From positions 62,001-126,000 of the forward strand of contig NZ_RCVJ01000054.1 of NCBI RefSeq assembly GCF_003667505.1: DNA of 64,000 nucleotides, in the 5' to 3' direction. How positions within the stretch are numbered: the first letter of the stretch is position 1; every line of letters begins with the position of its first letter. The translations under genes and the position numbers were made by a program. Positions 8,503-17,581 of the stretch are shown here, piece after piece. Origin of the DNA: Micromonospora sp. BL4 (GTDB lineage Bacteria; Actinomycetota; Actinomycetes; Mycobacteriales; Micromonosporaceae). The notes under the pieces are model-generated. The model saw nothing but the letters and a program-made list of their open reading frames with translations. It did not search any database and was not told the DNA's origin.

Positions 8503-10320
8503 ATGGTCTCTCGCATCTGGCGCAAACTGTTGCTCACGGCGATCGGGGTCGGCGTGCTCGCCGGCGCCGGTCAGCTCGGCTTCGCGTTCAGCTTGGGCAT
8601 CGTCCAGCTCACCAGCGACTCCACCGGCGCCACCGTCAACCGGTGGCCTGCCCAGCTCGTCTGGGTGGGCTGGTTCGCGGCACACGCCACCGTGGCCGGC
8701 ACCATCGTCACCGCACGCCTGGCCCGCCGGCACGGGGCGCTGGGGAGCACGGGCCGAATGTTGGCTGTCGCCGCCGCCGCCGCGCTGGGCGCCATCGTCG
8801 TGGCGCCACTCTGCGTCCGGCCGGCCCAGGCCGCCGAGCCCTTCTCTGTGGACCCGATGTGGGCCGTCGGCATCTGCGCGATCCTCGGCGCGCTGGTCGG
8901 CGGGGGTGCCGCGATCGCCGCACTGGTGAAGCCGCCGCTGGGCTGGAACATGGCGGCGATGGGCGGCGTGATCTGGCTGCTGGCGCTCGTCTCGATCGTC
9001 CCGTCGCTCGCAACCGCCGGGCCGTTGCCCGCCGTACGGCTCGGTGTGCTGGAGCCGACCGCGTTCGACGCCGGCACGGCACCCCGACAGGCGATCCTGA
9101 TTCTGCCGGCGGTGGCCCTGCTCCTCGGCGCCGTGACCAGTGGGCTGGCCCGCTGGCGCGGGCACCCGCCGCTGGTCAACGGCGCGACCGGCATGGCCGG
9201 CGCAGTGCTGGTCGCGTTCGCCTACCTTGCCGCCGGTCCCGGCGACGCCGTCGACCGGTACCAGATCACGCCGTACTACTACGCGCTGCTCGCCGTCGCC
9301 GCCGGTGCGCTCGGTTCGGCCGCTGCCGCGTTGTTCCGCTGGCCGCTCCTGTCCCGCGCCGCCGAGGCGCAGGCCGTCGAGCCGAGCGACATCCTCCGCC
9401 CGCTGTCCGCCGACTCCGCCGTGCCGCAGGCCATGATGGCCGCCGCCGGTGGTGCGGCGGACGAGCCGGTCGCCCTCGCCGCCACGGGGCCGGTCGCCGG
9501 CGCGACGGCGGCGACGCTGCCGACCGCAGCCGAACCGCTGGGCATCGGTGCGCCGGCTGACGACCGGGACGCCCGCGCCGTGCCGGCCGAGTCCACGACG
9601 CGGACCGCCGCACCGGCTGCCACCGCCTCGCCCACCGACCTCGGCGAGACCCCGCGGACAGCGGAGCCGGCCCCCGCGACGGCGACCTACCCACACGCGG
9701 GATCCGGCGGGGACGGCTCTGCGACGACGGAGGCGGACGGTGCACGCGTCGCCCCGGGGACCAGCCGGATGTACCAGCCGCCAAAGACCGACCGGACGCC
9801 GGTTCAGGCGACGTGGCAGGTCGTACCGGCGCGTCGGGTGCCGCCCTCGGCCGAGCCCGCTCCGGGCGCCGGGGCGACCCACTCGGCCGGCACGCAGGAG
9901 GGGTCCGAACCGGCGCTCCCCCCTCGGCTCCGGCCGCCCCTGCCCAACCTGATCGACGCCGCGAACTGGGATGCCCTCGCGAACGCCCAGCGCGCCCGGC
10001 CCCGGACCACGACCGACGCCACGACGGCCAGCCCCACCGGGCCCGATCCGGTCGAGGCGGTCCCCGCGCCGGCCGCCCCGGCAACCGTCGTTCAGGCGGG
10101 GCGGGACGGCGGTCGGGCCAGCGGCCGGCTGGGCCTGTTCCGGCGCAACAGGTCCCGGGCCGACGCGGGCACCCCGGCGGACGGCGAGCCGCTGCCGAGG
10201 CAGGACGCGGAGTTCGTCGACTGGGTGGCCCGGCTTGGCAACCCGGTGGCGGACAGCGCGCCGGATCAGGAGAGCGACCGCCGGTCACTCCACTCCACCG
10301 GCCGTCGCCACAGCGACTGA
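8503..10320 (+). CDS. Actinobacterial multipass membrane protein with long Ala/Pro/Thr-rich tail
   Basis: The protein has about 605 residues. The first about 290 hold roughly eight hydrophobic segments, starting with LLLTAIGVGVLAGAGQLGFA near the N-terminus. The rest is a low-complexity Ala/Pro/Thr/Arg-rich tail, predicted disordered and probably cytoplasmic, with a basic LGLFRRNRSR patch before the end. I chose ATG 8503 since it starts just before the first membrane segment; an alternative GTG at 8449 would add 18 unconserved residues. I do not recognise a named family, and no enzymatic motif is visible. The gene is monocistronic and converges on the formamidase operon. Confidence 0.7.
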   Translation: MVSRIWRKLLLTAIGVGVLAGAGQLGFAFSLGIVQLTSDSTGATVNRWPAQLVWVGWFAAHATVAGTIVTARLARRHGALGSTGRMLAVAAAAALGAIVVAPLCVRPAQAAEPFSVDPMWAVGICAILGALVGGGAAIAALVKPPLGWNMAAMGGVIWLLALVSIVPSLATAGPLPAVRLGVLEPTAFDAGTAPRQAILILPAVALLLGAVTSGLARWRGHPPLVNGATGMAGAVLVAFAYLAAGPGDAVDRYQITPYYYALLAVAAGALGSAAAALFRWPLLSRAAEAQAVEPSDILRPLSADSAVPQAMMAAAGGAADEPVALAATGPVAGATAATLPTAAEPLGIGAPADDRDARAVPAESTTRTAAPAATASPTDLGETPRTAEPAPATATYPHAGSGGDGSATTEADGARVAPGTSRMYQPPKTDRTPVQATWQVVPARRVPPSAEPAPGAGATHSAGTQEGSEPALPPRLRPPLPNLIDAANWDALANAQRARPRTTTDATTASPTGPDPVEAVPAPAAPATVVQAGRDGGRASGRLGLFRRNRSRADAGTPADGEPLPRQDAEFVDWVARLGNPVADSAPDQESDRRSLHSTGRRHSD

Positions 10321-10390
10321 CCTCCGCTGTACGGCCCACCGCTGCACCAACGCGACCTGACCGCGCTCGATGTGCCGCGTCATGCTCCGC

Positions 10391-10415
10391 GGGGGCAGGG
10401 CTCGGCCCCTGCCCC
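10391..10415. terminator. Hairpin terminator between convergent genes
   Basis: A 9- to 10-bp GC stem (GGGGGCAGGG at 10391-10400 and CCCTGCCCC at 10407-10415) has a short loop. It lies directly after the formamidase stop (minus strand, 10418) and 70 bp after the end of the plus-strand membrane-protein gene. Confidence 0.65.
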
Positions 10416-10417
10416 GG

Positions 10418-11434
10418 TCAGCGGTGGGTCAGATAGTGGCGGGCCGTCTCACGCAGCCGGTCGTGCACCCCCTCGTACCCGCCGACACCGCCCAGATAGC
10501 GCTTGTCCACCTTCGCCACCATCGTGTAATTCGTGTCGCACACGTTGCCTACCGGGGCCTCACCGGCCTGGCTGACCAGTTGGTACGCGTCGAGCTGATC
10601 CAGCCCGACCAGCTCGGCGGTCCAGGTCACCAGGTCGTGCTGGCTGATCCGGTAGGCGTCCTCCAGCGGACGGGCCGAGCCGGTGGACATCAACGCGTCG
10701 TCCGACTCCAGCCGCGGCCACGGGGTGCCGACCCCCTTGACCACGTCCACCACGACCGTGGTGTTCATGGCCGCCTCGATGCCGGTGCCGCACACCTCGC
10801 CGTGCCCCTGCCGGCAGTGCCCGTCACCGAGGGCGAAGAGCGCTCCCGACACGTTCACGCCGAAGTACGCGGTGACTCCGGCCCGCAGCTCCGGGGTGTC
10901 CATGTTGCCGCCGTGCGCGTCCGGGGTGATCGTCATCCGCGCCTCGAAGGCACCCGGTGCCACCCCCGCCGTGCCGTGCATGGGATCCAGCGGCAGCGCG
11001 ACGGTGTAGTCGCCCCGGCGTGCCCGGTACGTCGCCGTGCCGGCGGCGACGTCGATGTCGTACCGCCAGACCACCTCGTCGAGCGGAGGTTGCAGGGTGG
11101 GAGTGGTGTGGGTGCCGGTGAGCGCGCCGAAGTGCGGAAAGGTGGTGGACACGGCCCAGTCCCGCGCCGGCTCGATGGAGACGAAGTGCACGGCCAGGGT
11201 GTCCCCGGGCTCGGCGCCCTCGACGTGGATCGGCCCGGTCACCGGGTTGAGGTACGGGAACTGGCAGACCTGCGACGGCAGGTCGTCGGTGCCGCGGACC
11301 CGGCCGCCGAAGCAGTCCTCGGTGTAGAGCTCGAGGATCGTGCCGGGGCGCACCCGGCGCACCGCCTCGCGCCCGCCGAAGGTGTAGGAGAGTTCATCCG
11401 GCTCCGGCCGGTACTTCACCACGTCCGTGTTCAC
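10418..11434 (-). CDS. Acetamidase/formamidase family protein
   Basis: The 338-residue protein matches the FmdA/AmdA family, which hydrolyses formamide, acetamide or related short amides to ammonia and the acid. Family motifs are HTTPTLQPPLDEV, LDPMHGTAGVAP and GDGHCRQGHGEVCGTGIE, rich in candidate metal-binding His and Asp. The GTG at 11434 overlaps the permease stop codon (GTGA), which sets the start; longer upstream frames run through the permease gene. Co-transcription with an amino-acid/amine-type permease suggests nitrogen scavenging from an imported amide or amine. It is cytoplasmic. Confidence 0.88.
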   Translation of the reverse strand: MNTDVVKYRPEPDELSYTFGGREAVRRVRPGTILELYTEDCFGGRVRGTDDLPSQVCQFPYLNPVTGPIHVEGAEPGDTLAVHFVSIEPARDWAVSTTFPHFGALTGTHTTPTLQPPLDEVVWRYDIDVAAGTATYRARRGDYTVALPLDPMHGTAGVAPGAFEARMTITPDAHGGNMDTPELRAGVTAYFGVNVSGALFALGDGHCRQGHGEVCGTGIEAAMNTTVVVDVVKGVGTPWPRLESDDALMSTGSARPLEDAYRISQHDLVTWTAELVGLDQLDAYQLVSQAGEAPVGNVCDTNYTMVAKVDKRYLGGVGGYEGVHDRLRETARHYLTHR

Positions 11435-12870
11435 TGCGGCTCCTTCACCGGCTCGTCGGCGCTGTCGTGGGTGACGTCGACGAGCGCGGCGAGTTCGGGA
11501 CGCCGGCCCGTCAGGTAGAAGGCCAGCAGGACCAGCAGCCCGACGCCCAACCAGACGAAGCCGAGCACCTGGGCGGCGACCTTGGCGTTGATGACGACGT
11601 AGAGCAGGATCAGGAACCCGATCACCGGCACCACCAGATGCCGCAGCCAGTCCCGGCTGCCGTTGCGCACCACGTAGTGGGTCACGACGGAGACGTGCAG
11701 TGCCAGGAACGCGGTCATGGCGCCGAAGTTGACCAGTGTGGACAGCAGCGAGATGCCGTCGTCCCGGCTGGCCATGTAGAGGCCGAGCGCCAGGGAGATG
11801 GCAGCGACCAGCATGGTCGCGTTGGCCGGCACCTTGTGTTTCGGGTTGATCCGGGCGAGGAAGCGCGGCATCTGCCGGTCGCGGGCCATCGCGTACAGCA
11901 GGCGGGAGGTCGCGGCCTGCGCGACCAGGGAGTTGGCGAAGCCCCAGGCGATCGCGGTGGCCAGGGCGGTCAACCCGGCCAGCCAGCCCCCGCCGGCCGC
12001 CCGGGCCGCGTCGTAGAACGCCGTTCCCTCGGGGTCGCCGTTGTCGAGCAGGCCGGGCGCGTCCGGCACCAGCAGTGCCGCGACCCACGTCTGCACGACG
12101 AACAGGGCGCCGGCCAGCAGCAGCGCCGCGACCATCGCCCGGCCGATCTGCCGGGCCTCCTCGCGGCTCTCCTCGGCCAGCATGGAGATCCCGTCGAAGC
12201 CGAGGAAGGAGAGGACGGCGATCGACACCGCGCCGAAGACCAGCGACCAGGAGAAGGTGTCCGCGTCGAACAGCGGCCGGAGCGAGAAGCCCGCACCCTT
12301 GCCCTGGGCCAGCGCGACCACGCCGACGACCAGGAAGATCACGAGGATGACCAGCTCGGCGGCGAGCATCACCCGGTTGACCCGGGCGGTCATCCGGATG
12401 CCGAAGAAGTTGACGACGGTGTTGAGCACGACGAAGGCCACCAGCCACGCCCACACCGGCACACCGGGCACGAGGGAGTGCATGGCCACGCTGGCCACCA
12501 GGTAGAGCAGACCCGGCACGAGGACGTAGTCGAGCAGGATCACCCAGCCGGCGAGGAAGCCGGCGGGCGGTGCGATGCCGCGACCGGCGTAGCTGTAGAC
12601 GGAGCCGGCCATGGGGAACGCGCGGACCATCTGGGCGTACGACAGGGCGGTGAACATCATCGCCACCATGCCGATGATGTAGGCCAGCGCGACCATTCCA
12701 CCGGAGCCGGCGTACACGCTGCCGAAGATGCCGAAGGGTGCGATCGGCACCATGAAGATCAGTCCGTAGATGAGCAGGTCGGTGAAGCTGAGGGTCCGAC
12801 TCAGCTCCTGCCGGTAGCCGAACTGTTCGACCTTGGTGACTGTCTCGGACGGGTTGGGAGGTTGAGTCAT
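11431..12870 (-). CDS. APC-superfamily amino acid/polyamine permease
   Basis: The 479-residue protein has about 12 membrane segments. The APC signature region near the N-terminus is LIYGLIFMVPIAPFGIFGSV, and a FLGFDGISMLAEE segment follows mid-protein, as in amino-acid, polyamine and GABA/putrescine permeases. The ATG at 12870 follows AGGAGG at good spacing. It is first in an operon with the amidase (4-nt overlap), so its cargo is probably an amine, amide or amino acid used as nitrogen source. The substrate is not visible in the sequence. Confidence 0.9.
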   Translation of the reverse strand: MTQPPNPSETVTKVEQFGYRQELSRTLSFTDLLIYGLIFMVPIAPFGIFGSVYAGSGGMVALAYIIGMVAMMFTALSYAQMVRAFPMAGSVYSYAGRGIAPPAGFLAGWVILLDYVLVPGLLYLVASVAMHSLVPGVPVWAWLVAFVVLNTVVNFFGIRMTARVNRVMLAAELVILVIFLVVGVVALAQGKGAGFSLRPLFDADTFSWSLVFGAVSIAVLSFLGFDGISMLAEESREEARQIGRAMVAALLLAGALFVVQTWVAALLVPDAPGLLDNGDPEGTAFYDAARAAGGGWLAGLTALATAIAWGFANSLVAQAATSRLLYAMARDRQMPRFLARINPKHKVPANATMLVAAISLALGLYMASRDDGISLLSTLVNFGAMTAFLALHVSVVTHYVVRNGSRDWLRHLVVPVIGFLILLYVVINAKVAAQVLGFVWLGVGLLVLLAFYLTGRRPELAALVDVTHDSADEPVKEPQ

Positions 12871-12936
12871 GGCAAGCCTCCTTGATCTGCTCAGGCCGCA
12901 CGTTAGTCCAGCCATCGACAAACAGCTAGATCTACG

Positions 12937-12999
12937 TGTCTGGATCGAGAGCATCGCTACCCGCAGGCGATCAGCCACCTCTTCCTGATCACCTCGGCG
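12937..12999 (+). pseudogene. Possible remnant of a GH15-type glycosidase C-terminus
   Basis: In one plus-strand frame the region reads ...HRYPQAISHLFLITSALRR, which resembles the C-terminal FPQAFSHxGLINAA motif of GH15 glucoamylase/trehalase-like enzymes. No start, no upstream coding frame and no larger similarity are visible, so this would be only a short relic in the 190-bp gap upstream of the permease. The resemblance may be chance. Confidence 0.25.
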
Positions 13000-13059
13000 C
13001 TGAGGCGGAACGCCCTGCTCGACGTCGACGTCGACGCCCCACCCCGGCGTCAGCTCGGG

Positions 13060-13533
13060 TCAACCCGTGGGCGCGCCACCGGCGCCGCCGATGACGGCCA
13101 TCATGATCAGCGTGCGTTGCCGCCGCCTGCTCATCAGCGCGAAGCAGGCGGTGAGCGCCACCAGCTCCACCTCGGCCCATTCGCCGGTGACGTCGACCCG
13201 GATCGCCCCGCCCGGCCGGCCGGTAAGGCGCACCGCGAGCCGGTGCTCGTCGCGGACCAGCTCACCGCAGCGGTGACCGGGGGCCCAGCGCACCATCCCG
13301 CCAGGCCCCGGCACGTGCGACCCGCGCGGGTCCAGCCGCACCGCCACGCCGTGCTCGGCGCGGGCGGTGACCGCGATACGCCGGCGGTCGGTCGGCCCGA
13401 CCGTCCAGAGGCCGGTGCCGGTGCGGATCTCGGCGCACCGCCAGGTCCAGCCGGTACGCAGCCAGGCGCGCGGCCCGGCAGCGGAGTCCAGGACGAAGGC
13501 GCCGTCGTGCTTGCGTACGGTCAGGGTCGTCAT
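13060..13533 (-). CDS. Hypothetical protein, beta-rich, 157 residues
   Basis: The start ATG (13533) overlaps the stop of the upstream membrane-protein gene by 4 nt, so the two are coupled. The protein looks like a small beta-rich domain (many alternating charged/hydrophobic stretches such as RIAVTARAEHGVAVRLDP) and ends in a hydrophobic helix followed by SRRRQRT and a Gly/Ala-rich tail. The pattern recalls tubby/LURP-like lipid-associated domains, but I cannot assign it. Its function is unknown. Confidence 0.65.
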   Translation of the reverse strand: MTTLTVRKHDGAFVLDSAAGPRAWLRTGWTWRCAEIRTGTGLWTVGPTDRRRIAVTARAEHGVAVRLDPRGSHVPGPGGMVRWAPGHRCGELVRDEHRLAVRLTGRPGGAIRVDVTGEWAEVELVALTACFALMSRRRQRTLIMMAVIGGAGGAPTG

Positions 13534-13931
13534 CGGTTCAGCCCTTCCGGACGCGCCCGGCGCAGACCGAGGATGAGGACGACGCCGACGCTCAGGTGCA
13601 GCAGCGCGAGAGTCGCCTTGGCGCCCGCGCCCACGCCGCTCGGCGGTCCGGCCAGCAGCGACAGCAGCAGCACCGCGACGGCGATCGCGGTCCACCAGGT
13701 GCCGGCCCGCGCGGTCAGGCGTTCCAGCACCGCGAGCAGCGCCCAGCCGGCCAGTGCCGCGACCACGGCGGCCACCACGACCGCGGCCACGGTGATCTGG
13801 CGGGTCGAGTTTCCGGAGCCGGCCGCCAGGTCGACGCCGGCCACCGAGTGCAGGATCGTGAATTCCGCCGCCGCCACCAGGATCGCGCCGGCCACCACCG
13901 TGGCTCGGCGCAGGAGAAGGTTGTTCGTCAT
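13530..13931 (-). CDS. DUF6069-type four-helix membrane protein
   Basis: The 133-residue protein is almost entirely hydrophobic, with four predicted membrane helices: ATVVAGAILVAAAEFTILH, QITVAAVVVAAVVAALAGW, WWTAIAVAVLLLSLLAG and ATLALLHLSVGVVLILGL. The order and lengths fit the DUF6069 family of actinobacteria, whose function is not established. It overlaps the next gene (ATGA) and lies divergent from the two-component system at 14062, which may control it. Confidence 0.75.
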   Translation of the reverse strand: MTNNLLLRRATVVAGAILVAAAEFTILHSVAGVDLAAGSGNSTRQITVAAVVVAAVVAALAGWALLAVLERLTARAGTWWTAIAVAVLLLSLLAGPPSGVGAGAKATLALLHLSVGVVLILGLRRARPEGLNR

Positions 13932-14049
13932 GCCACGAGTCTGTGGACCGGCACGGGTCGGGCACGTCGGTCCCGAGGCCGCGCCGGGTACATCCGACGG
14001 CAGCGCCGCGTACTACCAAAGGAGGTGGTCCGGCCCTGCGCGAGCCCAG

Positions 14050-14055
14050 TAACCT
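14050..14055 (+). promoter_or_regulatory. Candidate -10 box of a leaderless histidine-kinase mRNA
   Basis: TAACCT (a TANNNT actinobacterial -10 form) ends 6 nt before the GTG start at 14062. The only strong Shine-Dalgarno-like sequence (GGAGG at 14021-14025) is about 36 nt upstream of the GTG and separated from it by an in-frame TAA. The layout fits leaderless initiation. Confidence 0.35.
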
Positions 14056-14061
14056 GCGCTG

Positions 14062-15222
14062 GTGGATGCGGCGACGTGCGAAGTCGGCCCGCCGCGGGCG
14101 TGGCGTTCCGTCCCGGCGGGAGTGGCGACGGTGGCGATGGCCGTGCTCGTCGCGATCACGCTGTGGTCGGCCACCCGTTCCGGGTCGACCGCCCTGATCC
14201 GCGCCGATGTCGCGCTGGCGGTGGCCGCCCTCGCCCTCGTCCCGGTGGTCGGCCGCCGCCCGGAGGTCGTGGGCGTACTGGCGGGCGTGCTGGTGGCGCT
14301 GTCGCCGGTGGCCACCCCGGTGGCGAGCTTCGCGGTGCTGTACACCGCCCGTAACCGCCCCTTCCGGCAGGCCGCGACGGTGGCGGTGGTCGGCGTCGTC
14401 GGCGAGGCGGTGCAGGCGGTCTGGCGGCCGATGCCCAGCCTGCCGTACGGGTGGCGGCTCGTGTTGATGACGGCCGCGTACGCGGCGCTGCTGGGCTGGG
14501 GCACCTGGGCGCAGGCCCGGCACGCTCTGCTGGCGGCGCTGCGCGACCGGGCCCGGCGGGCGGAGCAGGAACAGGAACGCCGGGTCGTCGAGGCCCGGGC
14601 CGCGGAGCGCACGCGGATCGCGCGGGAGATGCACGACGTGCTGGCCCACCGGCTGTCGCTGCTCGCGGCGGCCGCCGGCGCGATGGAGTACCGGCCGGAC
14701 GCCCCGCCCGAACGCCTCAGCGCCGCGGCCGGGGTGATCCGCGCCAGCGCGCACCACGCCCTCGACGAGCTGCGCGAGGTCATCACGCTGCTGCGCAACG
14801 ACGACGCCGAGGCGCCGGCGGACGCGCCACCGGGACAGACCCTCGCCGACCTGCCGCGCCTGGTCGAGGAGGCCCGGGCGGCCGGGCAGCACATCGAGGT
14901 CGACGACCCGCTCGGACCGCCGGTCGAGGTCCCCACGGCGGTCGGTCGCACCGCGTACCGGATCGCGCAGGAGGCGCTGACCAACGCTCGCAAGCACGCC
15001 GCCGGGCAGCCGGTCCGGCTCGCCCTCGGCGGCGCGCCCGGTTCCGGCCTGAGCATCGCGGTGAGCAACCCGACCACAGCTGACAGCGGCGCCACCGGTA
15101 GCGCCGGCACCGGCCTGATCGGCCTCGCCGAACGGGCCGCCCTCACCGGCGGTCGCGTCGCCCACCACATCGACGCCTCGGGTCGGTTCCACCTCACCGC
15201 GTGGCTGCCGTGGCCGACGTGA
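14062..15222 (+). CDS. NarL-type sensor histidine kinase (HisKA_3)
   Basis: The 386-residue protein has an N-terminal half of about four to five membrane helices, then a coiled region rich in Arg/Glu and the dimerisation and phosphoacceptor box RIAREMHDVLAHRLSLL with H191. The C-terminal HATPase_c domain shows TAYRIAQEALTNARKHA (N-box) and GTGLIGLAERAAL (G-box). It should autophosphorylate on H191 and pass the phosphate to the response regulator encoded by the overlapping next gene. The GTG at 14062 is the first possible start after an in-frame stop. No extracellular sensor domain is visible, so the signal is probably sensed in the membrane. Confidence 0.92.
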   Translation: MDAATCEVGPPRAWRSVPAGVATVAMAVLVAITLWSATRSGSTALIRADVALAVAALALVPVVGRRPEVVGVLAGVLVALSPVATPVASFAVLYTARNRPFRQAATVAVVGVVGEAVQAVWRPMPSLPYGWRLVLMTAAYAALLGWGTWAQARHALLAALRDRARRAEQEQERRVVEARAAERTRIAREMHDVLAHRLSLLAAAAGAMEYRPDAPPERLSAAAGVIRASAHHALDELREVITLLRNDDAEAPADAPPGQTLADLPRLVEEARAAGQHIEVDDPLGPPVEVPTAVGRTAYRIAQEALTNARKHAAGQPVRLALGGAPGSGLSIAVSNPTTADSGATGSAGTGLIGLAERAALTGGRVAHHIDASGRFHLTAWLPWPT

Positions 15223-15872
15223 CGGGTCCGGTTCGGGTCGTGATCGTCGACGACGACCCGCTGGTACGGGGAATGCTGACGATGATGCTCGACGGCGCCG
15301 ACGGAATCGTGGTGGTGGGCGAGGCGGCCGACGGGGGTGCGGCGATCACGGCGGTGGACCGGCACATGCCCGACGTGGTGCTGATGGACATCCGGATGCC
15401 GGGGGTCAACGGCATCATCGCCACCGAACGGCTGCGCCGCCGCCCCCGGCCACCCGAGGTCATCGTGCTCACCACGTTCGACACCGACGAGCACGTGGTG
15501 CGGGCCCTGCGGGCCGGCGCCAGCGGCTTCCTGCTCAAGGACACCCCGCCGGAGCGGATCAGTCAGGCCGTCCGTGCCGTCGCCGCCGGCAACCCGATGC
15601 TGTCGCCGGAGGTCACGCGCCGTCTCATGCAGCGGGTGGCGTCCGGCGCCGAGTCCTACGAGTACGCGAGCAACCGGCTGGCCCTGCTCACGCCCCGCGA
15701 ACGCGACGTCGTGCTGGCCATCGCGCAGGGACGCTCGAACGCGGAGATCGCCACCGGGTTGCTGATGAGCGTGACCACCGTGAAGGCCCACGTCTCGCAC
15801 ATCCTGACCAAGCTGGACCTCGACAACCGTACCCAGATCGCCCTGCTCGCCCACGACGGTCGGCTCGTCTGA
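15219..15872 (+). CDS. NarL/FixJ-family response regulator
   Basis: The 217-residue protein has a receiver domain with the acidic pocket DDD (residues 11-13), phosphoacceptor D57 in DVVLMDIRMPG, and the switch Thr and Lys in VLTTFDTDE and FLLKD. A LuxR-type helix-turn-helix follows (LTPRERDVVLAIAQGRSNAEIA ... VKAHVSHILTKL). The GTG at 15219 overlaps the kinase stop (GTGA), so I prefer it over an upstream GTG at 15201. With the kinase it forms a standard two-component pair; the divergent DUF6069 operon is a plausible target. Confidence 0.93.
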   Translation: MTGPVRVVIVDDDPLVRGMLTMMLDGADGIVVVGEAADGGAAITAVDRHMPDVVLMDIRMPGVNGIIATERLRRRPRPPEVIVLTTFDTDEHVVRALRAGASGFLLKDTPPERISQAVRAVAAGNPMLSPEVTRRLMQRVASGAESYEYASNRLALLTPRERDVVLAIAQGRSNAEIATGLLMSVTTVKAHVSHILTKLDLDNRTQIALLAHDGRLV

Positions 15873-15945
15873 CCGGACGACCGCACCCCGCGGTCAGCCC
15901 CTGCCACGGACGCGGCCGGTCACGACGGGGAGGACGACCCGGGCG

Positions 15946-15987
15946 CCGGGGTCGCGCACGGACACGATCGTTCGTGCCCGACCCCGG
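15946..15987. terminator. Hairpin terminator between response regulator and GH109 gene
   Basis: The outer stem CCGGGGTCG (15946-15954) pairs with CGACCCCGG (15979-15987) and an inner stem GCACG pairs with CGTGC. It lies between convergent genes, 75 nt after the response-regulator stop and 28 nt before the GH109 stop. Confidence 0.7.
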
Positions 15988-16014
15988 GAGCGTCAGCTCA
16001 GCCCGTGCCCGTGC

Positions 16015-17514
16015 CTACCGGCGCGGGCGGCCGTCGCCGTCCAGCCACGGGTCCTCCGGCCGCGGCCGGTCGAACGTGGGGCGTGCCTGCTGCCAGTGGC
16101 CGCGGGTGAAGTCGGGCACCTTGACCGACTTGAACCCCTTGCCCTTCAGCGACTCGTGGCTGAGCGGGATCACCGAGCACCACGCCGCCGAGTCGTAGAC
16201 GTCGATGTCCGGGGTCATGCCCAGGCGCATCAACTGGACCAGACGGAAGATGGAGATGAAGTCGCCACCGCCGTGCCCACCGTACTGGCTGGCCAGATTC
16301 TGCAGGGCCGGCCAGATCCAGTGGTCGTGCTGGTTCATGATCGTGCTGAAGGCGCTGCCGGTCCGCCACGCGTGGTTCGTGTGACCGAGCGACTCCAGGT
16401 AGATCCGGGCGTTGTCCAGTTCCAGGGAGCCCCGGGTCCCGGTGAGCGTGGTCTCCCGGCTGTACGGGTGGGGCGAGTTGACGTCGTGCTCGACCCGGAT
16501 GAACCGGTCGTTGACGGTCTTGATGAAGACCTGCTTGCGGTCCCCGGAGATGTAGGGATCGTCGTCCCAGGACGGGTGGTCCGGGCCGACCCGCGGGTCC
16601 TCCTCGCGGAACAGGGCGAGCGCCTTGGGCCGTGAGGCGACCGCGACGAGTTCGTCGAAGCGGTCGCCGCGGTTGATGTCCAGGCAGGCCGAGACCGGCC
16701 CGAGCCCGTGCATCGGGTAGTGGGCGGCGTTCATCCGGGTCTGCCAGCGCCGCCGCCAGTGCTCCGGGTAGTACGCGCCCCCGAAGGTGTACGGCCAGCG
16801 CAGGTCGTGGACGTAGCCACCGGAGGCGTGCTGCAACTCGCCGAAGAGCCCCGCCTTGGCCAAGTTGAACATCTGCATCTCGGGGCGGAAGTAGTTCACG
16901 TTCTCCAGCAGCATGCAGTGCTTGCCGGTGCGCTCGGAGGTACGGACCAGGTCCCAGATGTCGTCCAGGTGCGGCGCGATCGGCAGCTCGATGGCGACGT
17001 GCTTGCCGTGCTCCATGGCCGCCTTGGCCATCGGGTGGTGCCACTCCCACGGCGTGGCGATGTAGATCAGGTCGATGTCGTCCCGGCGGACGAGCCGCTC
17101 GTAGTCCTCCTCGCCGTTGGAGTAGCCGACCGGCTCCTTGTCCTGGAAGCCCTGCGCCATGACCCGGCTGATGGTCTCCGCGACGTGGTCGGGCCGGATG
17201 TCGCAGACCGCGGTGATGGTGGAGACGGCGGCCCACCGCATGGCCTGGTCTCCACCTCGGTTGCCAAGGCCGATGATGCCGACGCGCACCTCGTCGAAGC
17301 CCTCGAAGGGAACGTTGACCATCGACTTCTCTTTGCCCTTGATCCGGGCTGGCTCGGCGGCGGGGGCCGCACCGGCTGCCGTGCCCGGAAGGAGGGCGCC
17401 GCCCAGTCCGGCGGCGGCGCCCAGCGCGCCGACGCCCTTCAGGACGTTACGACGCGACGGGTGGGACCCGGCCGCCTCGGTGGACTCGCCCGGGATGGCT
17501 TCGTTGGGACTCAC
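16015..17514 (-). CDS. Tat-exported GH109-type NAD-dependent glycosidase (Gfo/Idh/MocA fold)
   Basis: The 499-residue protein begins with a twin-arginine signal (SRRNVLKG at residues 20-27, then a hydrophobic Ala/Gly stretch). It continues with the Rossmann motif VGIIGLGNRG and the GH109 signatures HYPMHGLGPVSACLDINRGD, GGHGGGDFISIFRLV and VKVPDFTRGHW. Characterised GH109 enzymes remove terminal alpha-N-acetylgalactosamine through an NAD-dependent mechanism. Start GTG 17514 is supported by GAGGAG about 8 nt upstream. It is near genes for an AgaS-like isomerase, a sugar ABC importer, a tagatose-type kinase and aldolase, which fits GalNAc release outside the cell and use inside. Family membership is strong; exact sugar specificity is inferred. 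Confidence 0.87.
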   Translation of the reverse strand: MSPNEAIPGESTEAAGSHPSRRNVLKGVGALGAAAGLGGALLPGTAAGAAPAAEPARIKGKEKSMVNVPFEGFDEVRVGIIGLGNRGGDQAMRWAAVSTITAVCDIRPDHVAETISRVMAQGFQDKEPVGYSNGEEDYERLVRRDDIDLIYIATPWEWHHPMAKAAMEHGKHVAIELPIAPHLDDIWDLVRTSERTGKHCMLLENVNYFRPEMQMFNLAKAGLFGELQHASGGYVHDLRWPYTFGGAYYPEHWRRRWQTRMNAAHYPMHGLGPVSACLDINRGDRFDELVAVASRPKALALFREEDPRVGPDHPSWDDDPYISGDRKQVFIKTVNDRFIRVEHDVNSPHPYSRETTLTGTRGSLELDNARIYLESLGHTNHAWRTGSAFSTIMNQHDHWIWPALQNLASQYGGHGGGDFISIFRLVQLMRLGMTPDIDVYDSAAWCSVIPLSHESLKGKGFKSVKVPDFTRGHWQQARPTFDRPRPEDPWLDGDGRPRR

Positions 17515-17581
17515 GTGGATCAGCTCCTCTGCGGGAATGTGACTTGTCACGCGAAATTTCAAGCAGTATCGATCACTCCAC

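Noticed and set aside
10418..12901. 827-residue minus-strand frame joining permease and amidase
   Set aside because: Only the last 338 residues match a family; the first part is an out-of-frame reading of the permease gene, which has its own frame and start.
12989..13180. Minus-strand frame overlapping the hypothetical-gene tail
   Set aside because: Arg/His/Ala-rich shadow of the gene at 13060-13533.
17541..17575. GAAATTTC palindrome and TATCGAT in the GH109 leader
   Set aside because: Short palindromes of this size occur by chance; no second copy was found in this locus.
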